Position numbers and translations under genes: made by a program. Source: Bog-756 sp052143895 (GTDB lineage Bacteria > Actinomycetota > Acidimicrobiia > Acidimicrobiales > RAAP-2). Taken from it: DNA of 64,000 nt. The notes beneath the pieces were generated by a model. That model saw only the letters and a program-made list of their open reading frames with translations, searched no databases and was not told where the DNA came from. Below are positions 28,926 through 36,980 of this stretch, piece after piece. Location of the stretch: contig JBKQRT010000179.1 of assembly GCA_052143895.1 (NCBI GenBank), positions 1 through 64,000 on the forward strand, read 5' to 3'. Numbering within the stretch: position 1 is the stretch's first letter; each line of letters starts with the position of its first letter.

Positions 28926-28994
28926 CCGCTTCACCGGGCCGGCGGCCCGTGCGGGGCGCCACGGCACGCGCGACCCGTCCACTAGAAGTAGGAG

Positions 28995-29882
28995 ATGTCC
29001 CGGCGCGGATGGATCCTCTTCGTGGTCATGTCCCTCGTCTGGGGCACGCCCTACCTGCTCATCCGCATCGCCGTCCGTGAGGTGTCGCCGGCCACGCTGA
29101 TCTTCCTCCGCACAGCGCCGGCGGCCGTGCTGCTGCTCCCCCTGGCCATCCGCAGGCAGACCCTCCGGGCGGTCATCGCCCACTGGAAGTGGATCACGGT
29201 CTTCACCGTGGTCGAAATGGGCATCCCCTGGCTCTTCCTGGGGCGTGCCGAGGTCCACCTGACCAGCTCGCTGACCGGGCTGCTCGTCGCCACGGTTCCC
29301 CTGGTCGGGGCCGTCATCTACCGGGTCCTCGGCGCCGACCGGTTCGACGGCCGACGGATCCTCGGGCTCGTGATCGGTTTCGGTGGCGTAGCGGTGCTGG
29401 TCGGCACGGACCTCCACACCACCGACGCCGGGGCGGTCGTCGAGATGCTCGCTCCCGTCATCGGGTACGCCATCGGTCCGTTGGTGATCTCCCGCAGGCT
29501 CGGCGACCTCCCGGGCCTCGGCGTCATCACCGTCTCGTTGGCCATGGCCGGGCTGGTCTACGCCCCCTACGGGCTGACCCACCTGCCGACGCACGTGTCG
29601 ATGGAGGTGGTCGCCTCCGTCGCCGGACTGGCGTTGGTCTGCACGGCCCTCGCCTTCGTGCTGTTCTTCGAGCTCATCGTCGAGGTCGGACCGGCACGCA
29701 GCACCGTGATCACGTATGTCAACCCGGCCGTGGCCATCGCCCTCGGTGTGGTGGTGCTCGGCGAACCAATGTCCACCGGGATCGTGCTCGGCTTCCCCCT
29801 GATCCTCCTCGGGTCCTGGCTGGCCACCACGAGGTCGGCGGCCGTGGCCAACGAGCTGGCGGCCGAGCCGCCGGCCGACTGA
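28995..29882 (+). CDS. EamA/DMT-superfamily membrane transporter
   Basis: 295 aa with ten hydrophobic helices in two EamA repeats. The first starts WILFVVMSLVWGTPYLLIRIAV. The second ends in the conserved ITYVNPAVAIALGVVVLGEPMSTGIVLGFPLILLGSWLA. The substrate is not predictable; relatives export amino acids or other metabolites. It follows the isochorismatase-fold gene by 69 bases on the same strand. Confidence 0.88.
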   Translation: MSRRGWILFVVMSLVWGTPYLLIRIAVREVSPATLIFLRTAPAAVLLLPLAIRRQTLRAVIAHWKWITVFTVVEMGIPWLFLGRAEVHLTSSLTGLLVATVPLVGAVIYRVLGADRFDGRRILGLVIGFGGVAVLVGTDLHTTDAGAVVEMLAPVIGYAIGPLVISRRLGDLPGLGVITVSLAMAGLVYAPYGLTHLPTHVSMEVVASVAGLALVCTALAFVLFFELIVEVGPARSTVITYVNPAVAIALGVVVLGEPMSTGIVLGFPLILLGSWLATTRSAAVANELAAEPPAD

Positions 29883-29949
29883 GGGGCCCGGGGACGGAAC
29901 CACCTGGCATCCGAGGCACGGAGCACCGCGCCGGCGGGCTCGGGCCGGA

Positions 29950-31173
29950 CTACATGTTGCGGGTGCCGTCCAGCTGGATCATGGCGTTGGTGGGCAGTTC
30001 CTCGACGTGGATGTCCGGGACCGGGAAGTTGAAGTCCTGGTACTTCCGCTGCGCCGTTTGCCGGTACCGGGTGGTGGAGTGGACGGGGTCGGCATCGAAT
30101 TGCGGGATGACCTTGGTCCCGAACACCTCGAGCATCTCGAGGACCTCATCGTGCTCGAAGGAGTCGGAGGGCAGGCCGAAGACCAGTTGGTCGCAGCCCA
30201 CCTCCTGGTACCTGGCCGCCTGCTCCGCCACCTCGTCGGGCTCACCGCAGAGCAGCCAGCCCTGCTCGATGAGGCGGTCGAGCATGCGCTCGTCGGAGAT
30301 GGTGTGGGGCCGCTCGGGCCAGACCGGCACCCCCTCCTCGTGCGGGATGGTGTCGTGGTAGTTGCACACCAGCGAGTAGAGATAGCCACGCCCCCGGCGG
30401 AGGGCGACTTGGCGCGCCTTCTTCCGGTCGCTCAGGCAGATGACCGCGTTGGTCATCATCACGTTGTCGTTCTTGAACTGGCCCAGCGGATCGGTGCAGT
30501 TCGCAACACCTTCCTTGTACGCGTCGATGCGGCCCTTGAGGTTGTAGACCGGCTCGAAGTTGAAGGCGATGGCGCCGATGCCGAGCTCGCCGGCTTGGGT
30601 GAAGGTGGCCGGGTTGCCGCAGCCCACCCAGATCGGCGGATGGCCCTTGCCTTCGTACGGCTTGGGCAGAATGTTGTGGGGATAGGGCACGGTGAAGTGC
30701 TCGCCCTCGAACAGGTAGTCCTTCTGCTCCCACATCCGGGGGATCTCGCGGATGACCTCGTTCCACTCGGGCTTGGTCGAGTTCTTGTCGAGGATGTTGA
30801 ACGAGGCGATCTCGTGGGACCCGGCCCCTCGTCCCGTTCCCCACTCGAAGCGGCCCTCGAGCAGATGGTCGAGCATGGCCACCCGCTCGGCCGAGCGGAC
30901 CGGGTGGTTGACCCGCGGCGAGAGGTTCATGATGCCGGTCCCGATGTGGATCCGGTCGGTGGCACGGGCCAGGTAGCCCATCACCACCTCGGGGGCCGAC
31001 ATGTGGCTGTACTCGGTCAGCGAGTGGTGCTCGCCGACCCACGCGTACTTCCAATTGTACTTGTCGGCCTCGATCACGTACTGGATCTCACGCGTGAGCA
31101 TCTCGTGCTCGCAGGCGGGATCGTGGGCGGCCTGGCCGGGCAGATACCCGTTGATGAAGACACCGAACTCCAT
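29950..31173 (-). CDS. LLM-class flavin/F420-dependent oxidoreductase
   Basis: 407 aa from ATG 31173, preceded by GAGAGGAG; longer frames run through the divergent acyl-CoA synthetase and are spurious. It is a bacterial luciferase-like TIM barrel: MEFGVFINGYLPGQ, WVGEHHSLTEYSHMSAPEVVMGYLA, IHIGTGIMNLSPRVNHPVRSAERVAMLDHL, RFEWGTGRGAG and PPIWVGCGNPATFTQAGELGIGAIAF. Likely cofactor is F420 or FMN. It shares a divergent promoter region, with a KstR-like site, with the FadD17-like gene, suggesting a redox step in sterol breakdown. Confidence 0.88.
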   Translation of the reverse strand: MEFGVFINGYLPGQAAHDPACEHEMLTREIQYVIEADKYNWKYAWVGEHHSLTEYSHMSAPEVVMGYLARATDRIHIGTGIMNLSPRVNHPVRSAERVAMLDHLLEGRFEWGTGRGAGSHEIASFNILDKNSTKPEWNEVIREIPRMWEQKDYLFEGEHFTVPYPHNILPKPYEGKGHPPIWVGCGNPATFTQAGELGIGAIAFNFEPVYNLKGRIDAYKEGVANCTDPLGQFKNDNVMMTNAVICLSDRKKARQVALRRGRGYLYSLVCNYHDTIPHEEGVPVWPERPHTISDERMLDRLIEQGWLLCGEPDEVAEQAARYQEVGCDQLVFGLPSDSFEHDEVLEMLEVFGTKVIPQFDADPVHSTTRYRQTAQRKYQDFNFPVPDIHVEELPTNAMIQLDGTRNM

Positions 31174-31238
31174 GACGGTAGGCTCCTCTCGCTCCGCGCC
31201 GGGGTGCCCGGTCAACGTAACACGGTGGTCTGATAAAT

Positions 31239-31252
31239 TGCAACGTGTTCCA
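31239..31252. promoter_or_regulatory. KstR-like operator, full consensus match, in divergent promoter
   Basis: TGCAACGTGTTCCA matches TnnAACnnGTTnnA, the published mycobacterial KstR consensus, at all eight fixed positions. It sits 66 bases from the LLM start (31173) and 102 from the FadD17-like start (31354), ideal for repressing both. Confidence 0.6.
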
Positions 31253-31353
31253 GATTTGTGCCTGCGGACGACCGTGAACGTCACGGCCGGCCCGCCGTGG
31301 GCGACTCGCTGGCACGGGTGGCGGGGAACCGACGACGCCGCCAGGGGGAGGAC

Positions 31354-33021
31354 ATGCAGACCATCGACGAGCTGATCCGGCGGCGGGCGGGCGACGACCG
31401 GGTCGGGCTGGTCTTCGCCGACCGGGCCTGGACGCACGCCGAGGTGGTGACGGCCCAGTCCGAGCGGGCGGCGGTGCTGGCCGGGCTGCGCCGGCCCGGT
31501 CCCTTCCACGTGGCGCTCCTCCTCGACAACGTCCCCGAGTACGTGTTCTGGATGGGTGCCGCCGCCCTGGCCGGGGCCGTCCTCGTCGGGGGCAACCCGA
31601 CCCACCGGGGCGACGAGCTGGCCCGCGACCTCTCCCACACCGAGTGCCAGCTGCTGGTCACCGATGACGAGTACCGGAGCCTGGTGACAGGCCACGACCT
31701 CGGTCCCGCCCTGCCGCCCGAGCGCATCCTGGTGGTGGACGACCGCTGCGGCGACCTCCGGACCGAGGAGGCGACCGAGTACACCGGTTCGCTGCGGGCG
31801 GCAGCCGGTGCCCCGTTGCCCGACCCGGGCCGGACCCAGGTGACCGAGGACTCGCTCGGGTTGCTGCTGTTCACCTCGGGGACGTCGGGGGCCCCCAAGG
31901 CGTGCCTGTGCACCCAGGGGCGGCTGGCCCGCATCGGCGGCATCGTGGCGCAGATGTTCGAGCTCAGCGAGGACGACGTCTGCTACTTGGCGATGCCGCT
32001 CTTCCATTCGAACGCCCTGATGGCCGGGTGGGCGCCCGCGCTCGCCGCCGGGGCCACGATGGCCCTGCGCGAGCGGTTCAGCGCGTCGCAGTTCCTGGTC
32101 GACGTCCGGCGCTACGGGGTCACGTACTTCAACTACGTCGGGAAGCCGCTCTCCTACATCCTGGCCACGCCCGAGCGTCCCGACGACGCCGACAACCCCA
32201 TTCGCCGGGCCTTCGGCAACGAGGCCGCCGAGGCCGATGTCGCCCGGTTCGCCGAACGGTTCGACTGCACCGTCCAGGACGCCTACGGCTCCACTGAGGG
32301 CGGGGCGTCCGTGCAGCGCACCCCGGACACCCCCCGCGGCGCCCTCGGCCGCGCCCTGCCGGGCACCCTGATCATCGATCCCGACACTGGCGACGAGTGC
32401 CCCCGGGCCGTCTTCGACGAGCACGGCCGCCTCCGCAACGCGGAGGACGCCATCGGCGAGATGGTCAGCCAGACCGGTGGGGCGGGGTTCGAGGGCTACT
32501 GGCGCAACGCCGAGGCGGAGTCCGCCCGGGTGCGCAACGGCTGGTACTGGACGGGCGACCTGGCCTACCGGGACGAGAACGACTTCTTCTACTTCGCCGG
32601 CCGCGACTACGACTGGATGCGGGTAGACGGGGAGAACTTCGCCGCGGCGCCCGTGGAGGGGATCCTGCAGCGGCACCCGGACGTGGTGCTGGCCTCCGTC
32701 TACGCCGTGCCCGACACGCTGGTGGGCGACCAGGTGATGGCCACCCTGCTGCTGGCACCCGGGCGGTCCTTCGACCCCGCGGCGTTCGACGCGTTCCTGA
32801 CCGGTGAGGCCGACCTGGGGACGAAATGGGCGCCGGCCTTCGTCCGCATCACCGAGGACCTGCCGGTGACCGCCACCACCAAGGTGCTCAAGCGGGTCCT
32901 CCGCAACGAGGGATGGCGGTGCACGGACCCGGTGTGGTGGAAGCCGGAGAAGGGTGCGCCCTACCGGCTGCTGGAGCCGGCCGACGCCGACGCCCTCGAC
33001 GAGGCCATCGCCCGGCGATAG
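31354..33021 (+). CDS. Acyl-CoA synthetase, FadD17-like
   Basis: 555 aa from ATG 31354 (MQTIDELIRRRAGDDRVGLV), with GGGGAGG just upstream. ANL motifs: LLLFTSGTSGAPKACLCTQG (P-loop, ~170), YLAMPLFHSNALMAGW, GVTYFNYVGKPLSYILATP, DAYGSTEGG, WYWTGDLAYRD, YFAGRDYDWMRVDGEN. The last blocks strongly resemble mycobacterial FadD17, which activates C5-type cholesterol side-chain intermediates. The A10 catalytic Lys is likely in TTKVLKRVLR. There is an insertion around DTGDECPRAVFDEHGR. It shares a divergent promoter with the LLM gene. Confidence 0.83.
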   Translation: MQTIDELIRRRAGDDRVGLVFADRAWTHAEVVTAQSERAAVLAGLRRPGPFHVALLLDNVPEYVFWMGAAALAGAVLVGGNPTHRGDELARDLSHTECQLLVTDDEYRSLVTGHDLGPALPPERILVVDDRCGDLRTEEATEYTGSLRAAAGAPLPDPGRTQVTEDSLGLLLFTSGTSGAPKACLCTQGRLARIGGIVAQMFELSEDDVCYLAMPLFHSNALMAGWAPALAAGATMALRERFSASQFLVDVRRYGVTYFNYVGKPLSYILATPERPDDADNPIRRAFGNEAAEADVARFAERFDCTVQDAYGSTEGGASVQRTPDTPRGALGRALPGTLIIDPDTGDECPRAVFDEHGRLRNAEDAIGEMVSQTGGAGFEGYWRNAEAESARVRNGWYWTGDLAYRDENDFFYFAGRDYDWMRVDGENFAAAPVEGILQRHPDVVLASVYAVPDTLVGDQVMATLLLAPGRSFDPAAFDAFLTGEADLGTKWAPAFVRITEDLPVTATTKVLKRVLRNEGWRCTDPVWWKPEKGAPYRLLEPADADALDEAIARR

Positions 33022-33041
33022 CGGGGCACCGGGTACGGGAA

Positions 33042-33079
33042 CCGGGTGGGAGCCGGGCTCCTGCCCGACTCCCACCCGG
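33042..33079. terminator. Bidirectional hairpin terminator
   Basis: A 17-bp stem with one mismatch (CCGGGTGGGAG-c-CGGGC against GCCCG-a-CTCCCACCCGG) and a TCCT loop fills the gap between the convergent acyl-CoA synthetase and beta-propeller genes. Confidence 0.75.
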
Positions 33080-33087
33080 CCGGTGCG

Positions 33088-34224
33088 CTAGCCGACGGCG
33101 ATGCCCTCGAGGCCGTTGTGGCCGGGGAGCTCGGGCGACACCGACCCGGTCGGCACCAGCGAGCCGTTCGGAGCCACGAGGAACGAGTCGACGAGATCGC
33201 TCCCGCCCGTCTCGACGTAGAGCGCCGACCCGTCCGGGGTGGCGGCCAGGTCGATGGGCCCGGCATCGGTCGGCGTGGTGCCCACCTCGACAGGCTGTCC
33301 CTCGGGATCGATCGTGTAGCTGCTGACCGTGGCGCTCCCGGCGTTGGCGCCGTAGAAGAACCGGTTACCGGCGTTGGCCACCCAACAGAGCGCGGCGAGT
33401 CCGTCCGTGACCGATCCCCGCTCGGTCAGCGTGCCGTCGGGGGCGATGGCGTAGGTCGTGACCGCGCTGGTGGCGGCCTCCGTGACCACCAGGTCGCCGC
33501 CGCGATCGAACGTGAACCCGAACGGCACCGGCGTGGCGGACGGGTTCACCGTCGGGGCGGACAGGCCCCCGAAGAAGTTGAGGTCGAACACGTCGATGTC
33601 ACTCCCGTTGGCCTTGGTGGTCACGACCAGCTGGCGGCCGTCCGGGGTGAAGCCGATCTGTCCGGGCGTGTTGAGGAACTGGGGCGTTGCACCCGGCGTC
33701 AGCCCCAACGAGCGGGCGCTGCCCGGGACCGGCCTCAGCGAGTCGGCGTAGTACCCCTGGACCTCGCCGGTGCCCCCTGCGTTCAACACGTAGATGAGGT
33801 TGCCGCGGACGGCGACGCTGACCGGGATGGTCCCGCCGCTCGGCGCGATCCGGCGGAACCCGAGCCACGTCCCGAACGAGTGGAAGACCGAGATCGTGTT
33901 GCTCCCGCCGTTGACCGCGACCAACAGCCCGTCGGAGCTGTCGTAGGCAAGACCGCCCTGTGACGCCAGATGGTCGACGACCGAGCCGCCCAGCGTCACG
34001 CCCAGACCGCCGGTGTCGGTGCGATCCACTTGGCGGAGCCCCCGGTAGCCGGTCTGCAGGTAGGTCACGATCTGGTTGCCGGTCGTGTCGTTGGTCTGCA
34101 CGAACACCGGCGCTCCGGCGCCCGGCGGCTGGAACTGGTCCGCTCCGGCGATCGACGGGAAGCAGAGCGCGGCGACGGCGGCGCCGGCGCCGGCCACCGC
34201 CGCCAGTCGGATGAGTCGACTCAT
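33088..34224 (-). CDS. Secreted beta-propeller (lactonase-like) protein
   Basis: 378 aa, start fixed by AAGGAG before ATG 34224. A Sec signal peptide is clear (MSRLIRLAAVAGAGAAVAAL...SIAGADQ, cleavage near 28). The rest shows repeated blades such as GLAYDSSDGLLVAVNGGSNTISVFHSF, VSVAVRGNLIYVLNAGG, IGFTPDGRQLVVTTKANG, AATPDGSALYVETGG, as in the seven-bladed 6-phosphogluconolactonase-like/YncE group. A catalytic role is not evident; many such exported propellers are of unknown function. Two tandem 19-bp repeats lie directly upstream of its ribosome site. It is divergent from an ECF sigma factor. Confidence 0.8.
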   Translation of the reverse strand: MSRLIRLAAVAGAGAAVAALCFPSIAGADQFQPPGAGAPVFVQTNDTTGNQIVTYLQTGYRGLRQVDRTDTGGLGVTLGGSVVDHLASQGGLAYDSSDGLLVAVNGGSNTISVFHSFGTWLGFRRIAPSGGTIPVSVAVRGNLIYVLNAGGTGEVQGYYADSLRPVPGSARSLGLTPGATPQFLNTPGQIGFTPDGRQLVVTTKANGSDIDVFDLNFFGGLSAPTVNPSATPVPFGFTFDRGGDLVVTEAATSAVTTYAIAPDGTLTERGSVTDGLAALCWVANAGNRFFYGANAGSATVSSYTIDPEGQPVEVGTTPTDAGPIDLAATPDGSALYVETGGSDLVDSFLVAPNGSLVPTGSVSPELPGHNGLEGIAVG

Positions 34225-34236
34225 GGGTATCTCCTT

Positions 34237-34274
34237 GTAGGTTGAACGGGTTGTCGTAGGTTGAACGGGTTGTC
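34237..34274. repeat. Tandem 19-bp repeat (x2) abutting the propeller ribosome site
   Basis: GTAGGTTGAACGGGTTGTC occurs twice in exact tandem (34237-34255, 34256-34274). Each copy contains AACGGGTT, an AAC-N2-GTT core matching the KstR-type consensus at seven of eight fixed positions (34242-34255, 34261-34274). Duplicate operator is one reading; recent slippage is another. Confidence 0.55.
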
Positions 34275-34284
34275 ACTCCTCTGT

Positions 34285-34345
34285 CCCCGTCCATGCCGAG
34301 GGCGTTACACGGACGGAGGCTGCCCCCGTCCATGCCGAGGGCGTT
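34285..34345. repeat. Direct 22-bp repeat, 39-bp period, upstream of sigma and propeller genes
   Basis: A 22-base block (opening CCCCGTCCATGCCGAGGGC) at 34285-34306 recurs exactly at 34324-34345. The region lies between divergent promoters of the propeller and sigma-factor genes, so it may carry duplicated promoter or binding elements. Confidence 0.5.
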
Positions 34346-34498
34346 CTGAGGACGGGCGCGTAACGTGTCCGGCCGCTCCGGTGACCACACCCATGTGTCG
34401 ACGTCCGCGAGCAGGAAGACGGCCTCCCCACGATGCCCAACGAAGAATCCCGCCCCGGCACACACCATCGGGTTCGGAGGGGATCTAGTCTGCGGGGC

Positions 34499-35095
34499 AT
34501 GGAGACCGACGAGGAGCTTCTCGCCCGCCTCCGTGACGGGGACGGCGAGGCGTTCGTGACGCTGGTGGCCCGCTACAACGGGTCGTTGCTCCGGCTGGCC
34601 CGCTCCTACGTCCCGAGCGACGCGGTGGCCGAGGAGGCGGTGCAGGACACCTGGATGGGCGTCGTGCGCGGCCTGGAGCGCTTCGAGGGACGGTCCTCGT
34701 TCAAGACCTGGCTGTTCCGCATCCTGATGAACCGGGCCCGCTCCGCCGGCGTCCGCGAGCATCGCAACCTGTCCGTCGATCGGGCCGAGCCGGCGGTAGA
34801 CCCCTCGCGGTTCGACGCCGGAGGGGCCTGGGCCGAGCCGGTCCCGCCGTGGGAGGCCGACGCCGACGACCGGCTGGTGGCTGCCTCGTGGGCCGCATGC
34901 CTCCGCCGCGCGCTCGACGGGCTCCCCGAACGTCAGCGGGAGATCGTGGTCCTGCGGGACGTGGAGGGCCTGCCGAGCGAGGACGTCTGCGAGGTGCTCG
35001 GGATCAGCGAAGGCAACCAGCGGGTGCTGCTGCACCGAGGGCGCAGCCGGTTGCGAACGGCGCTCGAAGCCGAGCTCGCGGTGAGGGGACGCTGA
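34499..35095 (+). CDS. ECF-type RNA polymerase sigma factor
   Basis: 198 aa from ATG 34499 (METDEELLARLRDGDGEAFV). Region 2 is clear: FVTLVARYNGSLLRLARSYVPSDAVAEEAVQDTWMGVVRGLERFEGRSSFKTWLFRILMNRARS (~17-80). Region 4 is LRRALDGLPERQREIVVLRDVEGLPSEDVCEVLGISEGNQRVLLHRGRSRLR (~138-190). The linker is acidic and Pro-rich. The downstream zinc-finger gene, 2 bases after the stop, is the expected anti-sigma partner. The divergent secreted propeller may be a target. Confidence 0.93.
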   Translation: METDEELLARLRDGDGEAFVTLVARYNGSLLRLARSYVPSDAVAEEAVQDTWMGVVRGLERFEGRSSFKTWLFRILMNRARSAGVREHRNLSVDRAEPAVDPSRFDAGGAWAEPVPPWEADADDRLVAASWAACLRRALDGLPERQREIVVLRDVEGLPSEDVCEVLGISEGNQRVLLHRGRSRLRTALEAELAVRGR

Positions 35096-35097
35096 CC

Positions 35098-35358
35098 ATG
35101 CTCCTTCGACGCCGAGAAGACCTCGTGTGCCAGCAGGTGGTCGAGCTGGTCAGCGACTACCTCGAGGGAGCGCTCCCCCGCGCGCAGCGCAAGCGGTTCG
35201 AGGCCCACCTGCGGTCCTGTCCGAACTGCTCCAGCTACCTCGAGCAGATGCGTACAACCATCGCCGCCACCGGGACCCTCCGCACCGAGGACCTCTCGCC
35301 CGAGGCCCGCCAGGAGTTCACCGACCTGTTCCACCGGTGGCAGGCCGAGGAGAACTGA
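35098..35358 (+). CDS. Zinc-finger anti-sigma factor (zf-HC2)
   Basis: 86 aa from ATG 35098. The anti-sigma zinc domain is plain: CQQVVELVSDYLEGALPRAQRKRFEAHLRSCPNCSSYLEQ with the H-x3-C-x2-C motif (HLRSCPNC). There is no transmembrane helix, so it should be a soluble, possibly redox- or metal-sensing, ZAS-type anti-sigma. It is translationally close to the sigma gene. Confidence 0.9.
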   Translation: MLLRRREDLVCQQVVELVSDYLEGALPRAQRKRFEAHLRSCPNCSSYLEQMRTTIAATGTLRTEDLSPEARQEFTDLFHRWQAEEN

Positions 35359-35407
35359 GCCCCGAGGTCCGCGTGCGGGCCGCCGGGGGTCCGCCCGGAG
35401 GCAGCGC

Positions 35408-36445
35408 TCACGCCGCGGCGGCGGCCCGGAGCGCCCGGGCGAGCTCGCCCCACCTGCCCAACGAGGCACGGTCTCGCTCCCATGCCATGCCGGCGAAGTA
35501 GAACACGACCCGGGAGGCGGGCGGCCGGTAGCGGGTCAGCAGCTGATCGGCAACGGTGTCCCAGCTCCCGCTCACACAGAAGTGCTCGAGCAGGTCGTCG
35601 TCGATCTGGGCGGCCATGCCGGGAAGATCGCCGGCCTTCTGGTGCTCGCGGATCCTGGCCGTCGTGCCCTCCCGCCCCAACTGGTCGAAGATGAAGGAGT
35701 AGTTGGGCGTGGAACCGTAGAAGGCGACCTGCATCCGGGCCATCTCCCGCCAGCCGTGCACCTCGTCGGGTGTCGATCCGGGTGCGACGAAGGCGGGGAT
35801 GATCACCTCGAGGTCGTCGACCGACCGACCGGCGCGTGCCGCACCGACCGCCAGGTTCGGCAGTACGGTCTCGGCCAGGTAGGCGGACGTGTTCAGCGGA
35901 TGCACGTGGACGCCGTCGGCGATCTCACCCGCCATCTGCAGCATCCACGGGTTGACGGCAGCGACGTCAATGGGCGGGTCGGCGTAGGGGATGGTGCCCG
36001 GCGACCACATGGCCGGTAGCAGCGACAGGTTCCAGAACCCCCCCCGGACGTCCAACGGGGCCGTTCCCCGGAAGGCGGCGAAGATCGCCCGGAGTGCTTC
36101 GATGTACTCGCGCATCCGGGGTCCGGGATGATCGAACGCCGCCCCGTAGCGTCGTTCGATGTGGGCCCGCACCTGGGTGCCGAGCCCGAGCCGGAAGCGG
36201 CCGGCGGTGGCGTCGGCCAGCTCCCAGGCGATCGTGGCCGTGACCATGGGGCTGCGAGGGAAGGCGACGGCGATGCCGGTGAGGATGTCGATGTCGGCGG
36301 CGAGGGCGGCGGCGGCACAGGACAGCTCGGCGGTCCGGCCGGCCTCGGTCACCACCAGCCCGGAAAAGCCGGCGGCGGCCGCGTCCCGAGCGAGCTGGTC
36401 GACCTGCCGCAACGGGAGGCCGCCCGTCATGAGGTCGACCTTCAC
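35408..36445 (-). CDS. LLM-class F420-dependent oxidoreductase (TIGR03617-like)
   Basis: 345 aa from GTG 36445 (VKVDLMTGGLPLRQVDQLARDAAAAGF), which overlaps the thioesterase stop by 4 bases. It is a luciferase-like barrel: GFSGLVVTEAGRTAELSCAAAALA, ILTGIAVAFPRSPMVTATIAWELAD, RFRLGLGTQVRAHIERRYG and PPIDVAAVNPWMLQMAGEIADGVHVHP. It matches the family of F420-dependent enzymes common in mycobacteria. Last gene of the chsE2-to-thioesterase run on this strand. Confidence 0.86.
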   Translation of the reverse strand: MKVDLMTGGLPLRQVDQLARDAAAAGFSGLVVTEAGRTAELSCAAAALAADIDILTGIAVAFPRSPMVTATIAWELADATAGRFRLGLGTQVRAHIERRYGAAFDHPGPRMREYIEALRAIFAAFRGTAPLDVRGGFWNLSLLPAMWSPGTIPYADPPIDVAAVNPWMLQMAGEIADGVHVHPLNTSAYLAETVLPNLAVGAARAGRSVDDLEVIIPAFVAPGSTPDEVHGWREMARMQVAFYGSTPNYSFIFDQLGREGTTARIREHQKAGDLPGMAAQIDDDLLEHFCVSGSWDTVADQLLTRYRPPASRVVFYFAGMAWERDRASLGRWGELARALRAAAAA

Positions 36446-36906
36446 GGAGCGGAGTCCGGCTTCGGCAGGCTGATGGTCACCGTGCCCTGCGCCACCCCGA
36501 CCAGCCGACCGCCGTTGACCGCCTCGACATGCACCACCGCCGTGCGTCTCGTCAGCGCGATCACCTCCGACCGGGCACGCAGGACCCCTTCGCGCACGGG
36601 AGCCAGCAGGTTGAGCTTGAACTCGGTGGTCGCTGCCCACGCCCCCCGGGGGATGAGCGGGTACAGCACGGCGCCGAGCACGTGGTCGACGAGGGCGGCG
36701 AGCGTCCCCCCGTGGGCCGAGCCGAACGGGTTGAGCAGCTCCGGTCGGACCTCGAGCTCGGCCGTCATGGTGCCCGGTCCCACGTGGGTGATGGAGATCC
36801 CGAGGTAGTCGGGGATGCCTCCCATGCTGGTCAGCGACGGCATCGCCTCGGCGACTGCCGGGTCGTAGTCGTCGAACGTGGGCCGGGGGGGCGACCAGTG
36901 GCTCAT
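36442..36906 (-). CDS. PaaI-type hotdog acyl-CoA thioesterase
   Basis: 154 aa from ATG 36906. Hotdog motif LNPFGSAHGGTLAALVDHVLGAVLYPL places the HGG turn and catalytic acidic residue (D in LVDHV) where PaaI-type thioesterases have them; TEFKLNLLAPVREGVLRARSEVI follows. It could release CoA from dead-end acyl intermediates. It is 74 bases downstream of ltp2, probably in the same transcript. Confidence 0.87.
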   Translation of the reverse strand: MSHWSPPRPTFDDYDPAVAEAMPSLTSMGGIPDYLGISITHVGPGTMTAELEVRPELLNPFGSAHGGTLAALVDHVLGAVLYPLIPRGAWAATTEFKLNLLAPVREGVLRARSEVIALTRRTAVVHVEAVNGGRLVGVAQGTVTISLPKPDSAP

Positions 36907-36980
36907 GCGGCAAACGTACCGGGCCGGGCGTCCATGCGCCGGATGGGACGGTGCTGCCGTCGACGCTCAGCCGTCGGGAC

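Noticed and set aside
31174..33075. N-terminal extension of the LLM frame to 33075
   Set aside because: It runs antisense through the FadD17-like gene; a ribosome site fixes the start at 31173.
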